Below are positions 36,649 through 47,742 of a stretch of DNA of 64,000 nucleotides, one piece after another. A program made the translations under genes and the position numbers. The notes beneath the pieces were generated by a model. It was not told where the DNA came from and made no database searches. It saw nothing but the letters and a program-made list of their open reading frames with translations. The DNA is taken from positions 96,811 to 160,810 of the forward strand of contig DXHL01000019.1 in NCBI GenBank assembly GCA_019113395.1. Reading direction: 5' to 3'. The DNA comes from Candidatus Rikenella faecigallinarum (GTDB lineage Bacteria; Bacteroidota; Bacteroidia; Bacteroidales; Rikenellaceae). How positions within the stretch are numbered: position 1 is the first letter of the stretch; each line of letters starts with the position of its first letter.

Positions 36649-37506
36649 TTAGTGGGTCAAGACCTTGACCCCCTGTTCGGTCATTACGAACGTGTGTTCC
36701 CACTGCGCCGAAGGCAGACCATCGCGCGTGCGCACCGTCCATCCGTCCCGCGCATCAATCTTCACCCGCCAGTCGCCCTGATTAATCATCGGCTCGATGG
36801 TAAAGACCATGCCCGGCACGAGCAGCATCCCCGTCCCACGATGCCCGTAGTGGGCCACCTCGGGCTCTTCGTGAAACGCCAGCCCCACCCCGTGGCCGCA
36901 CAAATCGCGCACCACCGAATAGCCGTTCTTCTCGGCATGGTGCTGGATAGCTGCCCCGATATCGCCCACAAAGCCATAAGGTTTAGCCGCTTCGGCTCCA
37001 ATCCGGAGGCACTCGCGCGTCACCTCGACCAGCCGTCGTTTTTCGTCCGAGACCTCCCCTATCAGGAACATGCGGGAGGCATCGGAGTAGTATCCGTCGA
37101 GGATGGTCGAGACATCGACATTCACGATATCCCCTTCGCGCAAAATATCCTTCTCGCTGGGAATCCCGTGGCACACCACCTCGTTAATCGAGGTGCAGAC
37201 ACTCCTGGGGAACCCCTCATAATTCAGCGGCGCCGGCACAGCCCCGTGCGACACCGTATAGTCATAGACCAGGCGGTCAATCTCGGCCGTGCTCATCCCC
37301 GGCCGAATCTCCGACGCTATCAGGTCCAACACCCCCGTATTCACCACCCCGCTGCGACGAATCCCCTCAATCTGTTCGGGACTCTTGAGCAGTCGGCGCG
37401 ACGGCACCTCGTGCCCCCGCTGACGATACCAGGCGATGCGTCGCTCCACCTCGGTCGAGGGGAGCGACGCCGCCCGCTCTTTCGGTTCAATTTTCATTTT
37501 CGGCAT
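36649..37506 (-). CDS. map: Methionine aminopeptidase, type I
   Basis: Removes N-terminal Met from nascent proteins, 285 residues. The metal-binding set is visible: NVDVSTILDGYYSDASRMF (two Asp), CGHGVGLAFHEEP (His), FTIEPMIN (Glu) and QWEHTFVMTE (Glu). An N-terminal extension of about 40 residues (KERAASLPSTEVERRIAWYRQRGHEVPSR) precedes the core, as in several Bacteroidota. The track ORF reaches 37746 into the ssb end; ATG 37506 (or 37497) is preferred. It follows ssb by 73 nt on the same strand. Confidence 0.95.
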   Translation of the reverse strand: MPKMKIEPKERAASLPSTEVERRIAWYRQRGHEVPSRRLLKSPEQIEGIRRSGVVNTGVLDLIASEIRPGMSTAEIDRLVYDYTVSHGAVPAPLNYEGFPRSVCTSINEVVCHGIPSEKDILREGDIVNVDVSTILDGYYSDASRMFLIGEVSDEKRRLVEVTRECLRIGAEAAKPYGFVGDIGAAIQHHAEKNGYSVVRDLCGHGVGLAFHEEPEVAHYGHRGTGMLLVPGMVFTIEPMINQGDWRVKIDARDGWTVRTRDGLPSAQWEHTFVMTEQGVKVLTH

Positions 37507-37579
37507 ACACGAAGGTATGAAAAATTCCCACCCGTTATCCCAAGCCGCTCTGCCTGACAGGCGACCCTGAAACAGCTCG

Positions 37580-38050
37580 TCAGAAAGGCAAATCCTCCAC
37601 CTCCGCGGGCAGCGGCGGCGTCTGAGGCGCCGACGACTGCACCGGAGCCGACGGAGCCGGCTGACCCGTCGGGACCGACGACACGCGAGACTCCCCATAC
37701 CCCGTTCCCTCACTGCGCCGGGCACCGCCCAACAGGCGCACCTCATCGGCCACTATCTCCACCACGGTGCGCCGCGCACCGCTGCTCTCGTCGGTCCACT
37801 CCCGCGAGCGTATCTTACCCTCGACATACACCTGACTCCCCTTCCGAATATATTTCTCGGCAAAATCCGCCTGACCCCGCCACAAAACGACCGTATGCCA
37901 TTCGGTATGTTCACGGCGCTCGCCGGTCGAGGCGATATAAATACGTTCGGTGGTGGCAAGGCGCAAACGCGCCATCTTCACCCCGCTCTCCAAGGCTCTG
38001 ACCTCCGGGTCCATACCCACATTCCCTATCAAAATCACTTTGTTCACCAT
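37580..38050 (-). CDS. ssb: Single-stranded DNA-binding protein
   Basis: 156-residue SSB with one OB fold (MVNKVILIGNVGMDPEVRALESGVKMARLRLAT; EWHTVVLWRGQADFAEKYIRKGSQVYVEGKIRSREW), a flexible Gly/Ser/Pro/Gln region and the acidic tip VEDLPF that recruits replication and repair proteins. It lies upstream of map on the minus strand. No clear -7 box is seen in the 214-bp gap shared with sppA. Confidence 0.96.
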   Translation of the reverse strand: MVNKVILIGNVGMDPEVRALESGVKMARLRLATTERIYIASTGERREHTEWHTVVLWRGQADFAEKYIRKGSQVYVEGKIRSREWTDESSGARRTVVEIVADEVRLLGGARRSEGTGYGESRVSSVPTGQPAPSAPVQSSAPQTPPLPAEVEDLPF

Positions 38051-38264
38051 AACGCTGATGTTTTAATAAACGTCACTTATTCTCTCTTTGCGAGTGACTA
38101 CAAGATAGAAATAATTTTGCAGACGCGGCAATACTCTCCCGAAAAAATCGTATCTTAGCGCAAATTAGCACATTAAGCGCCCCGCACACCGCGAAACCTC
38201 ATTTCACCCACAGCCAAACGGCATCAGGCTTCGCCGCGACATAAGGCGCTCGAGACAACGGATA

Positions 38265-40082
38265 ATGAATCACTTTTTCAAGACATTTTTTGCCTGTCTG
38301 CTGGCACTCTTCGTTGGAAGCATCGGTTTTGTGATGGTCAGTTTCATCGTCCTGGCCGGCATTATCGCGACCCTCGGCTCACTGGGGCAAAGCAAATACA
38401 TCGGCAGCGTTGAACCCCACACCGTGCTGCAAATCGACCTCGCACAACCCATCGTCGATAAACCCAACGGCAGCGCCATCGACCTGTTCGACTACAACGA
38501 CTTCACCTTCCGCGACCAACTGACCCTCTTCGAAGCCGTCACGCTGATTGAAAAGGCCGCCGACGACCCCCGCATCGACGGCATTTACCTGAACATACCG
38601 ATGGGGATACCCTCCTCCATCTCGACACTTTATGAATTACGGCAGGCGCTGACCGCCTTTCGCGAGAGCGGCAAGTTCGTACTCGCCTATGCCGATGTCT
38701 ACTCGCAGGGGGGATACTATCTGGCATCGGCGGCCGACCGCCTCTACCTCAACCCGCAGGGGGGAGTAGCCTGGCAGGGGATGGCCTCCAACGTGATGTT
38801 CTACAAGGGACTGCTCGACAAACTCGGGGTACAGGCCGAGCTGGTGCGGCACGGGGCGTTCAAGGGCGCCGGAGAGCCTTTTGTACGGGAGAGCCTCAGC
38901 GAAGAAAACCGACTCCAGACCGAAGCCATGACCTCCTCCGTCTGGAACTTTCTGGTGAGCGAAATTGCCGAAAGTCGCGAAGTGGCGGCCGACAGCCTGC
39001 AGGCCTACGCCTCGCGGCTGGCCGTAGGCACGGCGGGTGATGCCCGACGGCTGGGACTGGTGGACAGCCTCTACTATCGGGACCAACTCTTGGCCGAACT
39101 CGCGCGTCTCAGCGGACAGGATTCGACGGAAGGACCGGAACTGCTGCCTCTGCAAAAGTACAAATATGCCGACTCGCATAACGGAGCGTTTACCGTGGCC
39201 GGAAACCCGATGGCCGACAACGAAATCGCCCTGCTCTATGCTGATGGCGATATAGTCGATGCCGGAGACCCCAACAAACAAATTGTCGGGAATGCACTGG
39301 CCGAAACCCTGGCCGATATTCGCAAGGATAGCACCGTTAAGGCGGTCGTGCTGCGCGTGAACAGCCCCGGAGGGAGTGCCCTGGCCGCGGAGATTATCTG
39401 GCGCGAAGTGCACCTCACCCAACAGGTCAAACCGGTTATCGTCTCGATGGGCAATTATGCCGCTTCGGGCGGATACTACATCAGCTGCGGCGCAGAATAC
39501 ATTGTCACGGCCCCCACCACCCTGACCGGGTCGATAGGGGTATTCGGACTCTCCTTCAACGTAGGAGAAGGAGCACGCAACCACCTTGGCATCACCACCG
39601 AAGTGGTCAAAACCAACCCCTCGGCCGACATGGGAAACATCTTCCGTCCGATGAGCCCCGCCGAACGGCTCTACATGCAGAATGGCGTCGACTCGGTCTA
39701 TGCGCGATTCGTATCCGTGGTAGCCACAGGACGTAACCTGAGCCGCGACAGCGTGGACCACATGGCCGGCGGGCGCGTCTGGACCGGAACACAAGCCATG
39801 GAAAACGGACTGGCCGACTGCACGGGCACCCTCAGCGATGCCATACGCATTGCGGCCGACCATGCTGGACTCATGACCGGAGATTACTACGTAGGGCAAC
39901 ATCCCACGCCCGAAAGTTCCTCGTTTGCCGCCATCCTGGGAGCACTGACCCACGCCGCCGTGGCAAAAGTGACCGCCTCGACCCCCACCCTGCTGACCGA
40001 CGAGGCTCAACGGCTACGGGCGCTCATCGACCGACACGGCATCCGAACGGAAATGCCACTCCGAATAGAAATGCAATATTAA
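38265..40082 (+). CDS. sppA: Signal peptide peptidase SppA, long (67K) form
   Basis: Membrane-anchored serine protease degrading cleaved signal peptides in the periplasm, 605 residues. One TM helix near the N-terminus (FFACLLALFVGSIGFVMVSFIVL). Two tandem S49 domains: the first with YADVYSQGGYYLASAADRLYLNP, which supplies the Lys in the long form, and the second with VSMGNYAASGGYYISCGAEYI, whose Ser is the nucleophile. Length and duplication match the E. coli type. It is followed after 21 nt by lpxK. A weak TATCTTAG box is at 38151-38158. Confidence 0.94.
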   Translation: MNHFFKTFFACLLALFVGSIGFVMVSFIVLAGIIATLGSLGQSKYIGSVEPHTVLQIDLAQPIVDKPNGSAIDLFDYNDFTFRDQLTLFEAVTLIEKAADDPRIDGIYLNIPMGIPSSISTLYELRQALTAFRESGKFVLAYADVYSQGGYYLASAADRLYLNPQGGVAWQGMASNVMFYKGLLDKLGVQAELVRHGAFKGAGEPFVRESLSEENRLQTEAMTSSVWNFLVSEIAESREVAADSLQAYASRLAVGTAGDARRLGLVDSLYYRDQLLAELARLSGQDSTEGPELLPLQKYKYADSHNGAFTVAGNPMADNEIALLYADGDIVDAGDPNKQIVGNALAETLADIRKDSTVKAVVLRVNSPGGSALAAEIIWREVHLTQQVKPVIVSMGNYAASGGYYISCGAEYIVTAPTTLTGSIGVFGLSFNVGEGARNHLGITTEVVKTNPSADMGNIFRPMSPAERLYMQNGVDSVYARFVSVVATGRNLSRDSVDHMAGGRVWTGTQAMENGLADCTGTLSDAIRIAADHAGLMTGDYYVGQHPTPESSSFAAILGALTHAAVAKVTASTPTLLTDEAQRLRALIDRHGIRTEMPLRIEMQY

Positions 40083-40103
40083 CCACATATCAACCTCGCT
40101 GTT

Positions 40104-41186
40104 TTGGGACTGCTCGGAAAAATACTCGCTGCACCACTGGCATGGATATATGGCGGTATCATTGATATTCGCCACAAGCTCTTCGACTGGGGCGTCCTCA
40201 AAAGTCAGGAGTTCGACATCCCGATTATCTGCGTGGGTAACCTCACCGTCGGAGGAACGGGAAAAACGCCCCACACCGAACGACTTATCGAACTGCTCGA
40301 CGGAGAATTCCGCGTAGCGGTGCTCTCGCGCGGATACAAACGCAAAACCAAAGGCTTTGTGCTGGCCACCACCCACACCTCCTTCAAGAAAATCGGAGAC
40401 GAGCCCAAACAAATCAAACTCAAATATCCGCACATCCCCGTAGCCGTCTGCGAAAAACGGGTCGAAGGCATCCAACGGCTGCGCGAGGCTCACCCCGAAG
40501 TGAACCTGATTATCCTGGACGACGCCTTTCAGCACCGATATGTAGAGCCGTGGGTAAACATCGTGCTGATGGACTACCACTGCCCGGTGTACGAAGACCA
40601 CCTGCTGCCTCTGGGGCGCCTGCGCGACAGACGCTCCCAGCTCTCCCGCGCCCAAATGGTCATCGTCACCAAATGTCCGGACGACATGAAACCGCTCGAC
40701 TTCCGGATTATGAGCAAGCATCTTGACCTCTACCCCTACCAGAGCCTCTACTTCACTCGCATGACCTCACTGGCTCCCGTGCCGCTCTATCCCGCCTACG
40801 GGCAACCCGCCGTGCTGGAACGAGGCACCCCGGTAGTGGCCATGGCCGGTATTGCCAACCCGACACGCTTTGTCGAAGACCTGCGACAAAACTACGACGT
40901 GCTACAAACCGTCTTCTTCCGCGACCACTACACCTTCAAGATGAAGGATATCCATGCCGTTGAAGAGGCATTGAAACATCTGCCTCAGGAATGCATGGTC
41001 GTGGTGACCGAAAAAGATGCCGTGCGACTCATGAACAGCCGCAAAATCAGCGACGACTTCAAACGACGACTCTATTACAGTGCCATCCGGGTCGAATTCC
41101 TCGAAAATCGGGAGTGCGACTTCCACAGACAACTCGACCAGTATGTCAGAGAAAATCAAAAATACAACGTGCTTCATCCGGAATAG
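40104..41186 (+). CDS. lpxK: Tetraacyldisaccharide 4'-kinase
   Basis: Inner-membrane kinase that phosphorylates the lipid A precursor at the 4' position, 360 residues. An amphipathic N-terminus (MGLLGKILAAPLAWIYGGI) is followed by the P-loop NLTVGGTGKTPHTE (GGTGKT 50-55), RGYKRKTKG, LDDAFQHRYV and TEKDAVRL. The start codon is TTG at 40104; no in-frame ATG or GTG gives the conserved N-terminus. It confirms a Gram-negative envelope with lipid A. Its 3' end overlaps the start of the next gene by 44 nt. Confidence 0.93.
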   Translation: MGLLGKILAAPLAWIYGGIIDIRHKLFDWGVLKSQEFDIPIICVGNLTVGGTGKTPHTERLIELLDGEFRVAVLSRGYKRKTKGFVLATTHTSFKKIGDEPKQIKLKYPHIPVAVCEKRVEGIQRLREAHPEVNLIILDDAFQHRYVEPWVNIVLMDYHCPVYEDHLLPLGRLRDRRSQLSRAQMVIVTKCPDDMKPLDFRIMSKHLDLYPYQSLYFTRMTSLAPVPLYPAYGQPAVLERGTPVVAMAGIANPTRFVEDLRQNYDVLQTVFFRDHYTFKMKDIHAVEEALKHLPQECMVVVTEKDAVRLMNSRKISDDFKRRLYYSAIRVEFLENRECDFHRQLDQYVRENQKYNVLHPE

Positions 41187-42027
41187 GCTGAACCTCGCTC
41201 CGCGGCGGTTCTACACCGACATGCCCGGCGGAACCGTCGAAAACGGCGGCCTGCCCGCACCGGAGGTAGGTATCGTGCTGGGCTCCGGGCTGGGAGCACT
41301 GGCCGACACCATCGAAACCATCGGCACGCTCGACTATGCCGAAATACCGGACTTCCCGCGCTCGACCGTGGCGGGACACCGAGGGCGTTTCATCTACGGG
41401 CGGCTGGGCGGACGCTATGTGATTGCCATGGAGGGGCGCGTCCACTACTACGAAGGGTACCCGATACAGGAGGTGGTTCTGCCCGTGCGGGTCTTGTGCT
41501 GCCTGGGGATTGACACACTGATTGTGTCGAATGCCGCGGGAGGCATCTCGCCGCTCTTCAACACGGGGGACATCATGGTGATTGAAGACCACATCAACCT
41601 GTTGCCCAACCCGCTGGTCGGGCCCAATGACGAGGCGCTGGGAACGCGCTTTCCGGACATGAACGGCGCCTATGACCCGGCCTTGCGCGCCTTGGCACAC
41701 AGTGTCGCGGAAGAACAGGGGCTGACCCTGCGCGAAGGGGTTTATGTGGGGACCACAGGGCCCAGTTATGAGACAGCAGCCGAGATACGGTACATTCGAA
41801 CCCTCGGAGGCGATGCCGTCGGGATGTCTACCACACCTGAAGTGATTGTGGCACGGCATCAGGGGGTACGGGTCTTGGGATTTTCCCTGATTACCAACAC
41901 GCTGAGTGGCAATCCGGCACGCCTCGGACAACGCGCGTCCGTGAGCCACGAAGAGGTGGTCGAAGCGGGAGCGGCAGCCACGCCCAAACTCTGTGCCCTG
42001 GTGGAACAGGTTGTGGAACGACTCTGA
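41143..42027 (+). CDS. Purine nucleoside phosphorylase I, trimeric
   Basis: Phosphorolysis of inosine/guanosine-type nucleosides, about 294 residues. Features are GIVLGSGLGALAD, STVAGHRGRFIYGRLGG, EGRVHYYEGYP, SNAAGGISPLFNTGDIMVIEDHIN, GVYVGTTGPSYETAAEIRYIRTLGGDAVGMSTTPEV and ITNTLSGN. ATG 41143 gives MSEKIKNTTCFIRNRLN, the usual first helix. Between that helix and the first strand lies an insert of about 20 residues (APRRFYTDMPGGTVENGGLP) that is longer than I expect for this family. It overlaps lpxK by 44 nt in another frame. Confidence 0.92.
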   Translation: MSEKIKNTTCFIRNRLNLAPRRFYTDMPGGTVENGGLPAPEVGIVLGSGLGALADTIETIGTLDYAEIPDFPRSTVAGHRGRFIYGRLGGRYVIAMEGRVHYYEGYPIQEVVLPVRVLCCLGIDTLIVSNAAGGISPLFNTGDIMVIEDHINLLPNPLVGPNDEALGTRFPDMNGAYDPALRALAHSVAEEQGLTLREGVYVGTTGPSYETAAEIRYIRTLGGDAVGMSTTPEVIVARHQGVRVLGFSLITNTLSGNPARLGQRASVSHEEVVEAGAAATPKLCALVEQVVERL

Positions 42028-42088
42028 CCCATACATTTACAGCACATCACCCCCAATCACAACGGAACAGGACAAAAACCGAACGGCC

Positions 42089-42949
42089 ATGACAACAGGG
42101 CTCTACATACAGAAAATCGACGTACACGGTCTGTGGAACATCTGCGACCTCACGTGGGAGCTGACCCCGGAGGTCAATGTACTGGCAGGGAGCAACGGAA
42201 GCGGGAAAAGCACCGTTCTGCGCTGCCTGAGCGACCTTTTCACGCAGGGGTCGCTGGCCAACGGACATCGCTGCCGCATACAGTCCATCGAGGTGACCTT
42301 TACGGACGGCACAACCGTCTCGTCGGAACAGCCGTTTGACCCGTCACGGTATAACGTGTCGGTTATCAGCACCTTCGATACCGTACTTCAGGAGAGCGAC
42401 GCCATCTACAAACTCTCGGACGGTACGGTAGCCACCTATCTCGACTGGATACTCTACAAACTCCAGAACCGATACCTCACCTACCAGCTGGAGGTGGGGA
42501 AAAAGGTGATTGCGGCTTTGCAGGCGGGGCGGAGTACGACCGAGGTGCAGGCTTTGACCCTGCGTCGGGTGCAATATTTCGACATCCTGGACGCCCTGCT
42601 GGAGGCGACCGGCAAACAGGTGGACCGCGAAAGCGACACCCTGCAGTTCAAGACCCGCTTCGGGGTAACGATTCAACCCTATCAGTTGTCCTCGGGCGAA
42701 AAACAGATTCTGATTATCCTCACCCAGGTACTGATTCAGGCGGGACGCAGTTGCATCATGATTATGGATGAGCCGGAGATTTCACTCCACTTCGACTGGC
42801 AGCGGCGGCTCATTGAAGATGTGCGGAGTTTGAACCCCAATCTGCAGTTGATTTTGGCCACCCACTCGCCAGCAGTGGTGATGAACGGCTGGACCGACCG
42901 TGTAGCCGAGATTAGCGACCTGCTGCGGCCGATGGCGCAGAAGGCATAG
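42089..42949 (+). CDS. AAA/ABC-type ATPase of the RecF/OLD-like (AAA_15/21) group
   Basis: 286-residue soluble ATPase. Walker A GSNGSGKST (34-42), a signature-like LSSGEKQILIIL, Walker B CIMIMDEPEISLH and a final THS motif (ILATHSPAVVMNGW). The fold is that of predicted ATP-binding proteins of the AAA_15/AAA_21 type, sometimes found in defence or repair systems. There is no TOPRIM, nuclease or HTH part here and no partner gene beside it: upstream is pnp (61-nt gap), downstream a terminator. Function unknown. ATG 42089 is chosen because the upstream extension overlaps pnp and is atypical. Confidence 0.82.
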   Translation: MTTGLYIQKIDVHGLWNICDLTWELTPEVNVLAGSNGSGKSTVLRCLSDLFTQGSLANGHRCRIQSIEVTFTDGTTVSSEQPFDPSRYNVSVISTFDTVLQESDAIYKLSDGTVATYLDWILYKLQNRYLTYQLEVGKKVIAALQAGRSTTEVQALTLRRVQYFDILDALLEATGKQVDRESDTLQFKTRFGVTIQPYQLSSGEKQILIILTQVLIQAGRSCIMIMDEPEISLHFDWQRRLIEDVRSLNPNLQLILATHSPAVVMNGWTDRVAEISDLLRPMAQKA

Positions 42950-42980
42950 CGATAGCATACGTTTTTTACTCGGGAAAAAC

Positions 42981-43021
42981 ATATAGGGGGAACATGATTA
43001 GCGTCATGTTCCCCCCTATAT
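42981..43021. terminator. Bidirectional hairpin terminator
   Basis: Arms ATATAGGGGGAACATGA and its complement with a single bulged C; loop of 6 nt. It lies between the convergent ATPase and ROK genes. Confidence 0.8.
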
Positions 43022-43084
43022 ATTCTCTCAAATTATTTTTCCCTCATTGCACGCGTAACAGCATCACAACTCAGGGTCTAAAGG

Positions 43085-44056
43085 CTATTTAGCCTCCATC
43101 TGCTGCCAAATCAAGGCCGAAGCCCCCAACACCGCAGCATTCTTCCCGTCGATACCCGAGGGCAGGAGTTTCACCTTGTTGCGGAAGTTCGAGAGCATGT
43201 GCATCTCCATATACTTCTTGGTCGGTTCGAAGATATACTTCCCGGCCTTGGCCAGCCCCCCGAAGAGGAAAATCGCCTCGGGCGAAGTAATCGTCACGGC
43301 ATCGGCCAGCGCCTGACCCAAAATCATCCCCGTATACTCATAAGCCTCAATCGCCAGACGGTCGCCATTCAGGGCTGCCTTCGTAATCATTTCGGCCGTC
43401 AGTTCGTTGAAGCTGTAGTTACGGAATTCGCTGTCTTCAATATGGTCAGCCAGCAGTTTGAATGCCGTCCGCTTAATCCCGGTTGCCGAGACATAGGTCT
43501 CCAGACACCCTTTCCGACCACACCCGCAGACACGTGCACTGGCCGTCTTATTGACTATCACGTGGCCGAGCTCACCGGCAAAGCTGTCGTGGCCGTAAAT
43601 CAACTGACCGTTGGCCACAAAACCGCTGCCAAGCCCCGTCCCCAGCGTTACCACGATAAAGTCCTTCATCCCCTTGGCCGCCCCATACACCATTTCACCA
43701 ATAGCCGCTGCATTGGCATCGTTGGTTATCAGCACGGGAATCGTCGGGTAGTAGCGTTTCATCTTTTCGACAAACGGTATCACCCCCTGCCATATCAGGT
43801 TGGCAGCATGTTCGATGGTTCCGTTGTAGTAGTTGGCATTCGGCGCCCCGATACCTATCCCGATGATTTCAAATTCGCCGTCGAGGTTCTTCACCAGATT
43901 CTGAATGCCGATATACAACTCTTCGAGGTACTGGTCGAAATCCGGATAGTTCTTGGTCGGCACCACCCCTTCGCCATACATGTTCCCTTCACGGTCTACC
44001 AATCCGTATACGGAGTTAGTCCCCCCGATGTCGATACCTACTGCTAATTGCTTCAT
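43085..44056 (-). CDS. ROK-family sugar kinase (glucokinase-like)
   Basis: Cytosolic ROK kinase of 323 residues, probably phosphorylating glucose or another hexose. ATP-binding GIDIGGTNSVYGLVD, catalytic Asp in NDANAAAIGE, GTGLGSGFV, and the Zn-binding ROK motif CGCGRKGCLETYVS. There is no HTH domain, so it is an enzyme and not a NagC/XylR repressor. N-acetylhexosamine or glucose are both possible substrates given the GH20 genes elsewhere. It is monocistronic with an exact TATCTTTG box 34 nt upstream. Confidence 0.92.
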   Translation of the reverse strand: MKQLAVGIDIGGTNSVYGLVDREGNMYGEGVVPTKNYPDFDQYLEELYIGIQNLVKNLDGEFEIIGIGIGAPNANYYNGTIEHAANLIWQGVIPFVEKMKRYYPTIPVLITNDANAAAIGEMVYGAAKGMKDFIVVTLGTGLGSGFVANGQLIYGHDSFAGELGHVIVNKTASARVCGCGRKGCLETYVSATGIKRTAFKLLADHIEDSEFRNYSFNELTAEMITKAALNGDRLAIEAYEYTGMILGQALADAVTITSPEAIFLFGGLAKAGKYIFEPTKKYMEMHMLSNFRNKVKLLPSGIDGKNAAVLGASALIWQQMEAK

Positions 44057-44089
44057 TTGCTAACGGTTTATGTGTTTGTTTTCGTAACT

Positions 44090-44097
44090 CAAAGATA
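44090..44097 (-). promoter_or_regulatory. -7 box for the ROK kinase
   Basis: Exact TATCTTTG on the minus strand. A TTGG near the -33 position is only a partial match. Confidence 0.55.
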
Positions 44098-44280
44098 ACG
44101 GTTTTTTATCAATGCCAAGCCTTCACGGCCTGCGAAATGTCATTTTTCTGGTCAAAACGGTATTTTTTTCCGAATGGCAGCCGCCCCCTCGACAGGATTT
44201 TCACGTCAGCAAACAAACTCTCTGCCCCGCGTCCCAAAAATTATCCGTATCTTCGTTTCGATTTGTACGGCAACTCGCGC

Positions 44281-46817
<2,537 letters not shown>

Positions 46818-46849
46818 CCCGACACCCACAACTCAGAACGCAACATACG

Positions 46850-47629
46850 ATGGATACCTTTCTGTTCGACAGCATCATCGTCGGCCCCATCCACAGCCGG
46901 CGGCTCGGCACCTCGTTGGGCGTCAATCTGCTGGCGCCCGACACCAAGTTGTGCAACTTCAACTGCATCTACTGCGAATGCGGTTGGAACGGGGCACACG
47001 GCAACGGAGGGTTCAACCCGTACGAGCGGGTGGTCACGGCGCTGGAGAGCCGGCTGCAGGAGATGGCCGCAACGGGAAAACTGCCCGATGTCATCACCTT
47101 TGCCGGCAACGGCGAGCCGACGATGCACCCCGACTTTGACCGGATTATCGATGCAACGATAGCCCTTCGCGACCATTACGCTCCGGAGACACAGGTCGCG
47201 GTGCTGAGCAACGCCACGATGATTGACCGTGACGCCGTGCGGCAGGCGCTGTTGCGTGTAGACCGCAATATTCTGAAGCTCGACTCGGGATTGGACGAGA
47301 CGGTGCTGCACATCAACCAGCCGCAACGTCCGCGCAGCGTAGCACAAACCATCGAGTTGATGCAGGAGTTCCAGGGATGCATGGTGGTACAGACCATGCT
47401 ACTGCGGGGCGATTACGGCGGGCACCACATCGACAACACCACACCCACCGAGGTGGCGGCCTATCTGGAGGCCATTCGGCAGATTCACCCCTCGGAGGTG
47501 ATGCTCTACACCATCGACCGCAACACGCCGGCCGACAACCTGCAGAAGATTTCGTATGAGGAGATGGAGGCCGTTGCCGAGCAGATTCGGGGGCTTGGGT
47601 TGGACATTACGGTATCGGTGGCACGGTAA
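46850..47629 (+). CDS. Radical SAM protein, function unknown
   Basis: 259-residue radical SAM enzyme. Cluster motif CNFNCIYC (C35, C39, C42) with one more Cys right after it (ECGW). GNGEPTMHPDF is the GGE-like SAM-binding strand. The N-terminal SIIVGPIHSRRLGTSLGVNLL is typical of a conserved anaerobe family whose reaction is not established, to my knowledge. No SPASM or extra-cluster C-terminal domain is evident. It follows thiC after 32 nt and is probably cotranscribed. The track start at 46757 is inside thiC; ATG 46850 is preferred. Confidence 0.85.
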   Translation: MDTFLFDSIIVGPIHSRRLGTSLGVNLLAPDTKLCNFNCIYCECGWNGAHGNGGFNPYERVVTALESRLQEMAATGKLPDVITFAGNGEPTMHPDFDRIIDATIALRDHYAPETQVAVLSNATMIDRDAVRQALLRVDRNILKLDSGLDETVLHINQPQRPRSVAQTIELMQEFQGCMVVQTMLLRGDYGGHHIDNTTPTEVAAYLEAIRQIHPSEVMLYTIDRNTPADNLQKISYEEMEAVAEQIRGLGLDITVSVAR

Positions 47630-47671
47630 CCCTACGAGACTTCAGGGACGGTACATATCCGTGCAGGAACG

Positions 47672-47713
47672 ATTTGGGGGATAACACGAGCTCGCTCGTG
47701 TTATCCCCCAAAT
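47672..47713. terminator. Bidirectional hairpin terminator
   Basis: A perfect 19-bp stem (arm ATTTGGGGGATAACACGAG) with a CTCG loop between the convergent radical SAM and TolC genes. Confidence 0.85.
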
Positions 47714-47742
47714 TATTTACAGCAGTTCACGCAGGATATACC

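Noticed and set aside
44057-44280. TPP riboswitch before the prenyl synthase-thiC operon
   Set aside because: I looked for the THI-box core (CTGAGA and its partner) in this gap and did not see it.
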